Of a stretch of 64,000 nucleotides of DNA, positions 17,064 to 26,331 are shown one piece after another. Positions within the stretch are counted from its first letter, which is position 1. The number at the start of each line of letters is the position of its first letter. The stretch is from Reyranella sp. (lineage in GTDB: Bacteria > Pseudomonadota > Alphaproteobacteria > Reyranellales > Reyranellaceae). Under the pieces are notes generated by a model. That model saw only the letters and a program-made list of their open reading frames with translations, was not told the DNA's origin and did not search any database. A program made the position numbers and the translations under genes. The stretch lies in assembly GCA_021732285.1 (NCBI GenBank), contig JAKFVH010000216.1:1-64000 (forward strand), read 5' to 3'.

Positions 17064-18383
17064 TCATGTACGAACCAGCGCCTCGGCAACGAAGGCGGTA
17101 TTCATTCGCAGGATTTCCAGCGCCAGATCGAAGTTGAGCCGGTCCAGCGTATCGCGCGCGGAATGGATCGCGTGGTTGGCATCGTCAGTCCCTTCAATAG
17201 TCAGGACGGCCGGCACGCCCTTCTGGATGAACGGGACATGGTCGCTGTTGAACGGATTGAGCGACGTCTGCACCATCAGCCCGGTATAGGTAGAGGCCGC
17301 AGCGGATAATCCGTCGATGATGCTCTGCGAGAGCGCCGCTCCTTCCAGCAGAACGGTAGGGCTTGCGGAATTGAGCGATGCGATCATGTCCATGTGGACG
17401 ACGGCGCGCACTTTGGCCCGCGCCGCCGGCGTCATAGAGGCCACGAATTTCTTGCTGCCGAAGAGCCCCTGCTCCTCGCCACCGAACAGAACGAGCTTCA
17501 GATCGTGCTTTCCCTGATGATCCTTCAAGGCGCGGGCGATTTCAATGACGCCGGCACTGCCGCTGCCGTCGTCATCGGCGCCTGGTGCGGGCGACGTAGC
17601 GGTACCCTCGTGGTTGATCGAGTCTAGGTGGGCCGACACCAGTACGACGCCGCGAGACACCGAACCGGAGCCGGTACGGATCGCGATCACGTTCTGGCTG
17701 GGCGAGCCGTTGACCTGGATGCTCTGGCGCGACGTCGCATAGCCGAGGTTGGCAAGCTGCTGGTCTACAAAGTCGCAAGCCGCGGCGAACTCCGGTCTGG
17801 TCGAGTGGCGGGTGTTGAACTGCACCAGTCGAGTCAAGTCAGCTTCATAGGATTGCCGCGAGATCCGGTTCACGAGCCCCTGGATGACCGGATCCGCCGC
17901 CGCTCGGGCAGCTCGCGCCGCTACGCGCGGCAGGACGTCGAAGATGATGCGGTGGCGTCCGCGTGCTCGGGTTGTTTTCAGCGTATCAAGCGGCCGCACG
18001 GAAAAGCATGGCACATCGCTATTGCCGATCTTTCGCGCACACTTCGGCTCCAGATCGACAAGCAGGAAGCGGCCCTTGTCGATCAAGACCGGCACCTCGG
18101 GATGTTCACGCTGGAACAACCGTCCTTTCTGGACGACGACATGTATACGCTCGCGCGCTACTTCGCTGGGATGCTCGTGCAACGCGGCCCGGGCGCAGCC
18201 CGCCCGATTCTTCTTGAACTCACTCCACGACTTGCCAGCCCCGCAGTAGACCATGTCATCGCCAAATTTGAGCCACGACACCCCAGCGGGCGTAAGATCG
18301 TCCTGTAGCGCCGCCGTGGTCGTCGCCGCCCGGCGCGCCGCCGCCCGAGCCGTCCGGCAAATCGCTAGTCTGACTGGCGTCAT
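17064..18383 (-). CDS. M28-family aminopeptidase with N-terminal extension
   Basis: A 439-residue peptidase. The C-terminal 260 residues are a complete M28 domain: His252 and Asp254 (SAHLDS), the bridging Asp in GADDDG (about 270), the Glu pair 303/304 (GGEEQG), Asp332 (HMDM) and His382 (SDH), enough for two zinc ions. The first 170 residues do not look like a signal peptide; they form a separate mixed domain of unknown role. M28 enzymes remove N-terminal residues from peptides. The ATG lies one base after the S41-N-like gene, so translation is coupled. Confidence 0.9.
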   Translation of the reverse strand: MTPVRLAICRTARAAARRAATTTAALQDDLTPAGVSWLKFGDDMVYCGAGKSWSEFKKNRAGCARAALHEHPSEVARERIHVVVQKGRLFQREHPEVPVLIDKGRFLLVDLEPKCARKIGNSDVPCFSVRPLDTLKTTRARGRHRIIFDVLPRVAARAARAAADPVIQGLVNRISRQSYEADLTRLVQFNTRHSTRPEFAAACDFVDQQLANLGYATSRQSIQVNGSPSQNVIAIRTGSGSVSRGVVLVSAHLDSINHEGTATSPAPGADDDGSGSAGVIEIARALKDHQGKHDLKLVLFGGEEQGLFGSKKFVASMTPAARAKVRAVVHMDMIASLNSASPTVLLEGAALSQSIIDGLSAAASTYTGLMVQTSLNPFNSDHVPFIQKGVPAVLTIEGTDDANHAIHSARDTLDRLNFDLALEILRMNTAFVAEALVRT

Positions 18384-18384
18384 G

Positions 18385-18757
18385 TCACGCCTCCGGGGGA
18401 AGGCCCACGATGTAGTTCGTGTGAAGGTCGCGCAGCGAGGTGAAGATGTCCGTCATCTCGTGATGGAATGCGATCTCGCTGGTGAGCTGCCCGATGCGCC
18501 GGCGCAGCAGCGGCAGGCGCTGCAGAGGATCCACCGCGTGCATGGCCCGCTTCATGGACAGATGTACGTAGAGCCCCGCCAGCAGCTTGATGGTCTGGTC
18601 GACGATAAGCTTGAGCTCCTCGTCTTCGAGCTTGTCGATCGACGCGAGAAACTCGCTCAGTCCCTTGCCGCTGTTCGGGGGCCGCTTTGACGCTATTGTC
18701 GGCGGCGCTCACGAGATCGCCGAGAGTTCCCTCGCCGTACTCCGGTTGGCTTGCCAT
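18385..18757 (-). pseudogene. S41-peptidase N-domain-like protein, frameshifted
   Basis: Translation starts MASQPEYGEG at 18757. At a run of five C (about 18681) the frame must slip by one base to continue as 'KGLSEFLASIDKLEDEEL ... LRDLHTNYIVGLPPEA'. The second part reads like the helical N-terminal domain that precedes the catalytic part of some S41 (tail-specific) proteases, ending near LRDLHTNY, but no protease domain follows. The corrected product would be about 124 residues. The homopolymer makes a sequencing error, a slippage site or a real mutation all possible. Confidence 0.65.
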
Positions 18758-18793
18758 GCGAATCTCCCCCTTGCCCCAAACGCGGAACGCGTC

Positions 18794-21352
18794 TCAGCCG
18801 TTCGCGGCGATCCAGGCATCGATCTCCGGGACACGCTGGTCCCGGACCGAGAGTCGGAAAGCGGCATCGGCGTAGAACCTTTCCACCTGCGCCTTGTTTG
18901 CAGGTGGTACGTTGACGTCGATGAACTCGCGAAGCTGCTTCAGGATGGTCTCGTCGAGGGCTTGCGCGCCGATCGATGGAGCGAAAGTCACGCGCTGGAT
19001 CGCATCGAGTTTGGCGTTCAATTCCTTAAGATGATCCAGAACGAACACCCAGGCGAGCGGCGCGTTTTCTGCCGCGACACGCGCGATCATGAGTGGGCCG
19101 GTCGTCGTCGCCGGATCGTTGCCGAGCGCAATGTCGAGACTGCGCTTGGCCAAGTCCCTGTCTCGCGCCGAAGCCAGGGCCACGAAATACTGGTCCTTGG
19201 CCACAGGATCGACCGTCGCCTTTGCGAGAGCGTATAGCTGATCATAGCGAGCGGCATCCGCTGTCAATCCGACCACCCGCAGCACCGGCTGCCTGATGGC
19301 GGACGGTAAGCTTACGGGATCGTCCGGATGCGCGAGGAAATTGGCGAACCGCTTTCTCACCTCGCCAACGACTGACGCATCACCCAGGCGCCCGAGCGCC
19401 CAGATCAATTGCTCACGCAGAACGGCGTCGTTGTCGGGTTCGCCGGACCGCCTGTCCCATCCCAGCCGAGCGAAAGCCGCGCCAAGGATGCGGGCGGCGT
19501 ATTTGTCCAAAGCCGGTCTGCCACCGAGGCCCCAATAGAGGCTGTCGATCGACAGGAAGGTCTCTATCACCTGGCTCCACAGCACGGTATGGGCCTTGGT
19601 ATTGATCTGGCGACTGAGGTCGAGATAGCCCGCGACCGGCATGTCGCCGGCCTCTCCCAAGGCCCAGATATCGTACAGCAGGCCGAGCTGATCGCCCGGC
19701 GTCAGTTCATCGAATACCTTGGCGAGCGGGCCGAAGGACGCGTCGGAATACTTGCTCCGGTAGTACCCACCCTGGCCGAGGTTGAGCTTCACGGGCAGGG
19801 CGCCAGCCACGTCGACCTGCAGCGGATCCAGTCCGGACGTAACGATTCTGGCGGGCGGCTTGCCGCCGGGCACCGATCCGGCGATCACGGGCACATGCCA
19901 GACGAGGGGCTGCTGGGAGCCCTGGTCCAAACCGAAGCGACCCTGCCGCAACGACAGCTTTACAGTATCCCCGGCGTTGGCGGCGCTTTCCACGCTGATC
20001 AGCGGCACACCGGGCTGCAGGGTGAAGTCATCGGCGATCGTCTTGATGTCCTTCGCCCCGGCCGCCGTCATCTCGGCCCACAGGTCGTCGGTCCTGGTGT
20101 TCTTGTAGGCGTAGCGCTTCATGTAGGTGCGAACGCCCTGCCGGAACACCGGCTCCCCGACGTAGCTTTCGAGCATGCGGATGACCGCCTGCCCTTTGCG
20201 GTAGGTTATGTCGTCAAAGGCCTGGTCCGCCTGCTCCGCGCTCTCGATTTCCTGCACGACGGGATGGGTGGTCGACCTCGAGTCCTGCTTCATGGCTCTT
20301 TGTCGAGCCGACTCCGATTGCAGCCACATCGCCCACTCCGGATAGAAGTGCTCGGTGGCCTTGTTCTCCATCCAGGACGCAAACCCCTCATTCAGCCAGA
20401 GATTGTCCCACCATTCCATGGTCACCAGATTGCCGAACCATTGATGCGCCATCTCGTGCGCCACAACGACGAACACGCGTTGCCGGTCTGACTCGGTCGA
20501 GAGTGCCGGATCCATCAGCAAGGACGTTTCGAAGTAGAGAATTGCCCCCCAGTTCTCCATCGCCGAGAAGCCACCGGCGCCAGGGGCGGCCAGCAGATCG
20601 AGCTTGGGCAAGGGATACGGTGTGCCGAAATAGTCGTTGAAGTACTCGAGCAGCTTGCAGGCGCTCTCCAACGCGAACTGGCCCTTGTAGGCGCTTCCTG
20701 CGCGCGCCAGCACGGAGACGGCGATGCCGCCCACGTTGGTTTCCAGGCGGTCCAGTTCGCCGACGCAGAGGAACAGCAGATAAGTGGACATCGCCGGGCT
20801 GCGCTGGAAGCGCACGAACCGCAGCCCTGCATCTGAGGATTCCGTTCGCTCGACCGGCATGTTCGATATGGCGGTCTCGCTGGCCGTGATCGCGATGCTG
20901 ACGGAGAAAGTCGCCTTGCGTGCCGGCTCGTCCCAACATGGCATGAAGCGGCGCGCGGCCACCGCCTCGAACTGGGTAAGCAGCATCTGCCGGCGGCCAG
21001 CGGGCGTATCGTAGCTCGTTACGAATAGCCCCTCGGCGCTTTCGTTGATCTTTCCGAGATAGTCGATCGCGAGGTCGTAGATGCCGGCTTCGATCAACTC
21101 GTCGAAATGGAGATTGACCCGCTGGCTTCCCAGATCGACCACGGGCGTTCCGGTCCGGATGCCGTGGATGCCCCGCAGCTCGACCGATCCGAACTCGAGA
21201 TCCGCGCTATTGAGCGAGATGACCGATGTCGGCTCCAGGATGTTGATCGTGATGGTCACTTGGCCCTTGAAGGCGAGCGCGCCCAGGCGAGGCACGATCT
21301 CGACATCGTAGTGACGGGGGACCACGTTCTGCGGCAGTTCAATTCGCGACAC
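18794..21352 (-). CDS. M1-family zinc aminopeptidase
   Basis: An 852-residue enzyme with the N-terminal beta-saddle, the exopeptidase motif GFSAMENWG (residues 261-269), zinc site HEMAHQW (His299, Glu300, His303) with third ligand Glu322 in NEGFA, and a complete helical C-terminal (ERAP1-like) domain. This is the long puromycin-sensitive-type architecture rather than the short LTA4-hydrolase type. It has no signal peptide, so it acts on cytosolic peptides. Its start overlaps the flavoprotein stop by 14 bases. The last residues, RLSVRDQRVPEIDAWIAANG, recur in the small peptide at 16482-16556. Confidence 0.95.
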   Translation of the reverse strand: MSRIELPQNVVPRHYDVEIVPRLGALAFKGQVTITINILEPTSVISLNSADLEFGSVELRGIHGIRTGTPVVDLGSQRVNLHFDELIEAGIYDLAIDYLGKINESAEGLFVTSYDTPAGRRQMLLTQFEAVAARRFMPCWDEPARKATFSVSIAITASETAISNMPVERTESSDAGLRFVRFQRSPAMSTYLLFLCVGELDRLETNVGGIAVSVLARAGSAYKGQFALESACKLLEYFNDYFGTPYPLPKLDLLAAPGAGGFSAMENWGAILYFETSLLMDPALSTESDRQRVFVVVAHEMAHQWFGNLVTMEWWDNLWLNEGFASWMENKATEHFYPEWAMWLQSESARQRAMKQDSRSTTHPVVQEIESAEQADQAFDDITYRKGQAVIRMLESYVGEPVFRQGVRTYMKRYAYKNTRTDDLWAEMTAAGAKDIKTIADDFTLQPGVPLISVESAANAGDTVKLSLRQGRFGLDQGSQQPLVWHVPVIAGSVPGGKPPARIVTSGLDPLQVDVAGALPVKLNLGQGGYYRSKYSDASFGPLAKVFDELTPGDQLGLLYDIWALGEAGDMPVAGYLDLSRQINTKAHTVLWSQVIETFLSIDSLYWGLGGRPALDKYAARILGAAFARLGWDRRSGEPDNDAVLREQLIWALGRLGDASVVGEVRKRFANFLAHPDDPVSLPSAIRQPVLRVVGLTADAARYDQLYALAKATVDPVAKDQYFVALASARDRDLAKRSLDIALGNDPATTTGPLMIARVAAENAPLAWVFVLDHLKELNAKLDAIQRVTFAPSIGAQALDETILKQLREFIDVNVPPANKAQVERFYADAAFRLSVRDQRVPEIDAWIAANG

Positions 21353-22475
21353 GGCTTCCTCCCCAGTCCTTGCTCAGCCTGTTCGTCCAGAACAGGCTCT
21401 CGGGCCACTGCCGCTCCAGCGCATAGAAATGCTGTCGCAGGGCCAAGTGATCTTGAGTGTTGGCGGCGATGCGCCGGGCATAGTCGTCGGATCGATCCTC
21501 ATGATGCCGAAGCGATGCGTGGATCGCTTCGGCGGCACGGATGCCGTCTTCGATCGCCTTGTAGAGTCCTTCGGAACCCAGCGGATCGAAGATTGCTGCG
21601 GCGTCGCCGACTGCGGTCCAGCCCGCGCCGCACGGGCGCTCGCGCGCCGATACCGGCACCGCGCGCACCACCAGCGGCCCGAGGCCAAGGGGCGTGTCCG
21701 CAAGACGCGGACCGATATGGCGGGTCGCCGCCAGCGACTTCAGCCACCCGCCCGGACGGTCGAGGCGTCGTTTGCGGGAGATCTTCGGGTCGGTGGCAAA
21801 TGCCAGCGACAGCCGGTTCCCCGGGATTGCCGCCGCGTACCACCAGCCGTCTTCGACGGTTTCTGTCATGGTGAGACGCGAGGGCCACGCACCGTCGGCG
21901 AGGGCGACCGTGGCGGTGAGGAAGACCAGCAGATCATATCGGACGGACGGAGAGCCGACTGAACGGGCGAAAGCACCACGCGGTCCGGTCGCATCCACGA
22001 CATGCCGCGCGATGGCAATCCTTTCACCGTTCTCGGCGCTGAAGCGGAGCTGGAAGCCCTCCTCCAGGGCCAGCGCTTCGACGCCCGCGAGCCGGTGACA
22101 GGTCCGAAGCGGAATGCCGCGTGCGGCGACGGTGCGCCGCAGCAGTCGATCGAAGCGCGGCCGGTGGATGTGCCATCCGCAACCGCTCATGTTGGAAAGG
22201 AAGTCGTTGTATCCCAGATCGGGGCCGCCCCAAGCGGCACAGCTCCCTAGGCAAGGTTCGTGACCGTCGGCCTGAAACAGGTCCCACAAATCCAGGGCCT
22301 TCAGCAGCCCGGACACGTCCGGCGGCAGCGATTCGCCCACCCAATCGCTGCGTACCGACGCACCGGCATCGAACAGGGCGATGTCGTCGATCCCGGCGGC
22401 GTGCAACGCCAGTGCCGTGGCACATCCGGCCACACCGGCGCCGAGGATCGCGACGTCGAAGGCCTCCGGCTTCAA
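21339..22475 (-). CDS. LodB-type FAD-dependent oxidoreductase (tryptophan-halogenase-like fold)
   Basis: A 378-residue flavoprotein: ADP-binding site 'DVAILGAGVAGCATALAL', then 'DWVGESLPPDVSGLLKAL' and the second FAD motif 'WTAVGDAAAIFDPLGSEGLY'. This is the class of LodB/GoxB, the helpers that hydroxylate a tryptophan during formation of the cysteine tryptophylquinone cofactor of LodA/GoxA. The start is taken as TTG 22475, which overlaps the TGA of the oxidase gene; longer frames run antisense through that gene. Position directly after the LodA-type gene matches known lodAB operons, so a maturation role is a strong inference. Confidence 0.85.
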   Translation of the reverse strand: MKPEAFDVAILGAGVAGCATALALHAAGIDDIALFDAGASVRSDWVGESLPPDVSGLLKALDLWDLFQADGHEPCLGSCAAWGGPDLGYNDFLSNMSGCGWHIHRPRFDRLLRRTVAARGIPLRTCHRLAGVEALALEEGFQLRFSAENGERIAIARHVVDATGPRGAFARSVGSPSVRYDLLVFLTATVALADGAWPSRLTMTETVEDGWWYAAAIPGNRLSLAFATDPKISRKRRLDRPGGWLKSLAATRHIGPRLADTPLGLGPLVVRAVPVSARERPCGAGWTAVGDAAAIFDPLGSEGLYKAIEDGIRAAEAIHASLRHHEDRSDDYARRIAANTQDHLALRQHFYALERQWPESLFWTNRLSKDWGGSRVAN

Positions 22476-25400
22476 TGGATCGTACCCATGCCGCGCACCC
22501 GACCCGTACGGTGCAGGCTGCGCTTGCGCGCCGGCGTCGTCATGCGCAGCGACGTCGTCGCCAGCGACGGCACCGGGCAGCCTGCCTCGATCCAGCGGAA
22601 GAGGATATCGCGACACGTGCCGCCGGCCCCGCCCGGTGCCGGTAGATCGAACACCGGCCCCATCGGGCCCGTCGGCGCTGCGAACGTGGCGAAGAGCGGG
22701 CTGAGCTGCGGCTGGCCCGGTGTGACATAGCCGTTGCGCGGTTCGGCAAGCGCCCGCAGGAAGTTGTCGGTGGGTTGTTCGAACCACCAGGCGATGCTGT
22801 GCGCCACGCCCTTGTCGTCGGCCAGCACGGCTTCCTCATGGCCCAACGAACCGCGCTGCATGGCGCGCAGGCTGTCCACGAGTCCGGCCATCTGCTGCGC
22901 TAGCGGCGGCGGTGGCGGCGGCTGCTCGGGTTCCGGATGGCCGAGGCTGTTGGTGTAGTCCCGCCAGAGGGCGATCTCGTCGTCGGTGAACACGCGGTAC
23001 ATCGGCCCCACCTGGAAATCGAGGAGCTGACGCAAGCGGCTGTTCTGCCAGTCGCCCGGCGTCAGATAGCCGTGGCGCACCAAGGCATCGAGAAAGCCCG
23101 GCGGATCCTCGAACCATTCGTCGATCCGGGTCGGCCCCACCATGTGGCGCTGGTGGTTGCGGCTGCCGAACACCGCCTTGTCGCTGATCAACTGGATCAG
23201 CCGGTCACGCAGCGTCGGCCGGCTGCGCAGATGGTGCTTGAAGTCCTCGAAGAAGGTGCCGACCGAGCCGAACGCGACATAGCCGTTCCAGATACGTCGC
23301 CACGCCCGCTGCACCGCGGCCGTTCCACCGGCCTCACGGACTTGGGCGAGATAAAGCCGGACGGCCTCCGCGGCGCGCTGTCCATGCCCATTGACCGCGT
23401 TATCGATGGCGATGTGCATGATGTAGAAGTGCGGACTGATGCCGAAGAAGTCCATGAGATCGCGCGTCGGCTTCAGCTCCAGCACGCACCACTCGAGCTG
23501 CAAGGTCATGCCGATGAGCTCGGGAATGTATTCGTCGGTGAACTGGGAGATCGCCAGCTCGAACGCCGGAACCTGGAAGGCGCTGTCGAGCAGGCTTGGG
23601 TCGAAGGCGAACTCGCGGCTGTTGATGGGTGGCGGTGCGTAGCCGACGCTGTGGCAGAGATCACGGTAGATGTTGCAGTGATGCATCGAGACATCGCCGG
23701 CGCCGAGCTCGTCCATCCACACCGAGAACAGCAGGGCGCCCACCTCGTCCTGCGGCCCGGCGCGGCCGATGTTGCGGAGCCATGCGCCGTCCAGCAGATT
23801 GAACGGCGCCAACTGCTTGATGCGCTCGACGGCGTCGGCGCGTGTTCGCACGACATTGTCGGGGTCGCCCGGGTTGCTCTCGTCGGCGTTCTCGGCAAGG
23901 TCGTTGTAGATCAGGTCGAGCCGGTCGGCGAAAGCCTGCTCCGAATACGGGAAGAACCGGAGGTCCTGCTCCGTGTTCGGGTCGTTGGAGATGCGCTCGG
24001 CCTGGCCCAGCCAGTAATCCACGAAGGCGCGCGCCGTGGTCAGCACCCCCGGATAGCTGGAAACGTTGAGGAGCTGGTGGAACAGCGCCCGAGGATCGAG
24101 CTCGCTCGCCGCGAGGGCGGGTTCGACGAACTGCTCGAGGTAGGTCGCGATATTCGGAAACGGCACGACCGGTGTGCGGCCCGTATCGCGCAGCTGCCCG
24201 CGGGTTTCCAGGAACCAGTCCGCCGGCAGCGCGGCACCGGTCGGAAGCCCGAGCGTCGGATCGTCGATCCGTGTGGCCTGCAGCACCACGCCCACGCGAT
24301 GCCAGTTATCTAGGATGTCGACGCGCTCCTGATAGCGCCCCCACCGCTCGGCGTCCGGCGAGTCAGTGCCATAGCCGCGCACCGACCAGCGTTGTGGCCC
24401 CAGTACGGGCGTGAGCTGCGGCGGAGTCTTGCTCTTGTCCGTGATCCAGCGTGTGTCCGACGCGAGGTTGACCGCTACCGGACGCTGGGCGGGCCAGGAC
24501 CAGAATACCTTCCGGTTGCCCTTGGGGTTGGGATAGGGCGGATGGGTCGCGCACGAGTTGTAGTCGGTGTGCCATGGCACAGCCATGAACTTCGCGAAGT
24601 CGCCGGGCTCCAGCCCTTCTTCCTCCCGATGTCGCGGGACATAGCCTCCCGTGAGGAATGGCTGGTCGCGGCGAAGCACGCGGGAGTAGTCGAGCACCTT
24701 GCCCTTGATGCGGAATGGCCCCCTGCCCTTGGATTGCCAGGGCTGAACATAGGTTGTTGGCTCGCGCACGATGAACGTGACGTCGATGCCGGGGCTGAAG
24801 CGGCCGCCCAGGCAGTTCACCAGCACGGCCTTGTCGAGATATTCGCCCGGACCCAGCGGCTTTCCCGACCCGGGCTGGAATGAGCCGAGTCCCTCGTTCC
24901 AGCGGCGCAGGAAGAAGTACTGTGTCTTGCGCAACGACAGGAACGGCTCGTAGCCGTCGCCGAGCGCGAGCGGCATCATGGTGGTGTTGTTGTGTTGCGG
25001 GCTCTTGGGGTCATCGAGCTCGAACGGATTGCGGAAGATGGGGAGGATGCCCGCAAGCTCGGAATGATGCGGATTGTCTGCGGCTGAAATAGCGGCAAGC
25101 TTGCCGTGTGCGGAAGCCCCGTGCGCACTCAGATTGACGACCCAGCGCTGTTGGGCGGCGCTGCGGAAGATCGGTGCGATCTGATCGTCGAAGGTCGGCC
25201 GGTAGCTGTTGTTGAAGTCCTTGCCGTCGAAGATCTCCGGCGCAAGATCGAGCTTGCGGACCCAGGAATCGTAGATGTCGTCCCAAGCTGACACCGTGTT
25301 GAGGATCTGCGGCGCGACGGCGGGATCGGTCGTGGTCACCCAGGCGCCCGCCGCCTCCGCCTGCGTGCCATCGTCGAACACCAACGTCGCCGAGATGGGG

Positions 25401-26248
25401 CCGTCTGACGTATCGTCGAACCATTGGTCGTTGTTGACATCGTCCGTCACCCCGATCCGGCCCTCGATCTTCCAACCGACCGCCGCGCCGTAGCCGCCCA
25501 GCACGAGGAGACGGCCCGACCCGTCCGTCTTGAGCTCGCCCAGTGTGTCGATCGGCCCCGATGGCATTTCCATGTCGTCGAAATCGGGGAAGCTCACGGG
25601 ATAGTCGGGCAGCGCCACCGTCCGCCGTTTCACCGGATCGTACGCGGAGGGTATCGTCGTGCGGTCAAAAGCGATCGTGGCGCTCGTGCGGCCGGAGATG
25701 GCCCGCGGGCCCGCATCGATCGTGAGCTGCGCCACGCGGGTGGGATCGTCGATGTGCGCGACCCGCTTCTCGACAGGCGGCTGCGGCGCCTTGGCCTCGG
25801 TCACGCTCACATTGCGCAGAGGCGGCAGACGGCCATCGGAGTAGCTGTCGATGCCTTGGATCGGGCCCTCCTCGACCATCACGAACCAGTTCGCCTTCTT
25901 GTTGGCGACGTGCACAGTCCAGATGATGTCGGTCACCGTCTTGCTGCCGACCTGGGCGCCGATCTTCACCTCAACACCGTCGCCGCGCGGCCAGCTTTCG
26001 GTCGGAAGGTCGTCATAAGCGAAGATCCGGAAGCGGGCGGCATGGCGCTTCAGGGCGCCCTCCCTGTCGCGCAGATCGCTGCTGGTGACGAGGTCATGCT
26101 CGGTGTCCGGCCGGATCGGCAGTCCGCCGATCACATCGGCCACGTGGGGATCCGGATGTCCGGCCATGGATTCGGGCGAGATGACATACTCGGAGCTGTT
26201 GCCGACCCTGGCGAACCCGATGGCCGGATGAATGCGGAAAGTTGTCAC
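22472..26248 (-). CDS. LodA-type CTQ amine oxidase fused to a haem-oxygenase-like di-iron domain
   Basis: A 1,258-residue protein starting at GTG 26248 (AAGGAAG upstream). Residues 1 to about 660 are a LodA/GoxA-family oxidase: 'FRIHPAIGFARVGNS' at the N-terminus, 'PGDFAKFMAVPWHTDYNSC' with Cys566, and 'FWSWPAQRPV' with Trp583/Trp585. These are candidates for the residues that make cysteine tryptophylquinone; the exact pair needs an alignment. Residues about 690-1000 look like an iron-containing redox enzyme of the haem-oxygenase-like di-iron class: 'MDELGAGDVSMHHCNIY' (Glu847, His856/857), 'PELIGMTLQLEW' (Glu910/919) and 'HIAIDNAVNGH' (His945, Asp949, His955). A further helical part and a Cys-containing tail follow. 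No signal peptide. LodA-type enzymes oxidise the amine of free or peptidyl amino acids, giving ammonia and H2O2. Confidence 0.85.
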   Translation of the reverse strand: MTTFRIHPAIGFARVGNSSEYVISPESMAGHPDPHVADVIGGLPIRPDTEHDLVTSSDLRDREGALKRHAARFRIFAYDDLPTESWPRGDGVEVKIGAQVGSKTVTDIIWTVHVANKKANWFVMVEEGPIQGIDSYSDGRLPPLRNVSVTEAKAPQPPVEKRVAHIDDPTRVAQLTIDAGPRAISGRTSATIAFDRTTIPSAYDPVKRRTVALPDYPVSFPDFDDMEMPSGPIDTLGELKTDGSGRLLVLGGYGAAVGWKIEGRIGVTDDVNNDQWFDDTSDGPISATLVFDDGTQAEAAGAWVTTTDPAVAPQILNTVSAWDDIYDSWVRKLDLAPEIFDGKDFNNSYRPTFDDQIAPIFRSAAQQRWVVNLSAHGASAHGKLAAISAADNPHHSELAGILPIFRNPFELDDPKSPQHNNTTMMPLALGDGYEPFLSLRKTQYFFLRRWNEGLGSFQPGSGKPLGPGEYLDKAVLVNCLGGRFSPGIDVTFIVREPTTYVQPWQSKGRGPFRIKGKVLDYSRVLRRDQPFLTGGYVPRHREEEGLEPGDFAKFMAVPWHTDYNSCATHPPYPNPKGNRKVFWSWPAQRPVAVNLASDTRWITDKSKTPPQLTPVLGPQRWSVRGYGTDSPDAERWGRYQERVDILDNWHRVGVVLQATRIDDPTLGLPTGAALPADWFLETRGQLRDTGRTPVVPFPNIATYLEQFVEPALAASELDPRALFHQLLNVSSYPGVLTTARAFVDYWLGQAERISNDPNTEQDLRFFPYSEQAFADRLDLIYNDLAENADESNPGDPDNVVRTRADAVERIKQLAPFNLLDGAWLRNIGRAGPQDEVGALLFSVWMDELGAGDVSMHHCNIYRDLCHSVGYAPPPINSREFAFDPSLLDSAFQVPAFELAISQFTDEYIPELIGMTLQLEWCVLELKPTRDLMDFFGISPHFYIMHIAIDNAVNGHGQRAAEAVRLYLAQVREAGGTAAVQRAWRRIWNGYVAFGSVGTFFEDFKHHLRSRPTLRDRLIQLISDKAVFGSRNHQRHMVGPTRIDEWFEDPPGFLDALVRHGYLTPGDWQNSRLRQLLDFQVGPMYRVFTDDEIALWRDYTNSLGHPEPEQPPPPPPLAQQMAGLVDSLRAMQRGSLGHEEAVLADDKGVAHSIAWWFEQPTDNFLRALAEPRNGYVTPGQPQLSPLFATFAAPTGPMGPVFDLPAPGGAGGTCRDILFRWIEAGCPVPSLATTSLRMTTPARKRSLHRTGRVRGMGTIH

Positions 26249-26331
26249 GGCGGCGGCTTCCTTGTTCGTTGATCGGTTATGGCGCGCTGCTGATCGTGGT
26301 CGGGGCGGCAACGGACGACTCCTGCCAGGAT

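Noticed and set aside
21339-22787. LodB-type protein with a 100-residue extension
   Set aside because: The extra part is antisense-like frame inside the oxidase gene; the Rossmann motif begins directly after TTG 22475.
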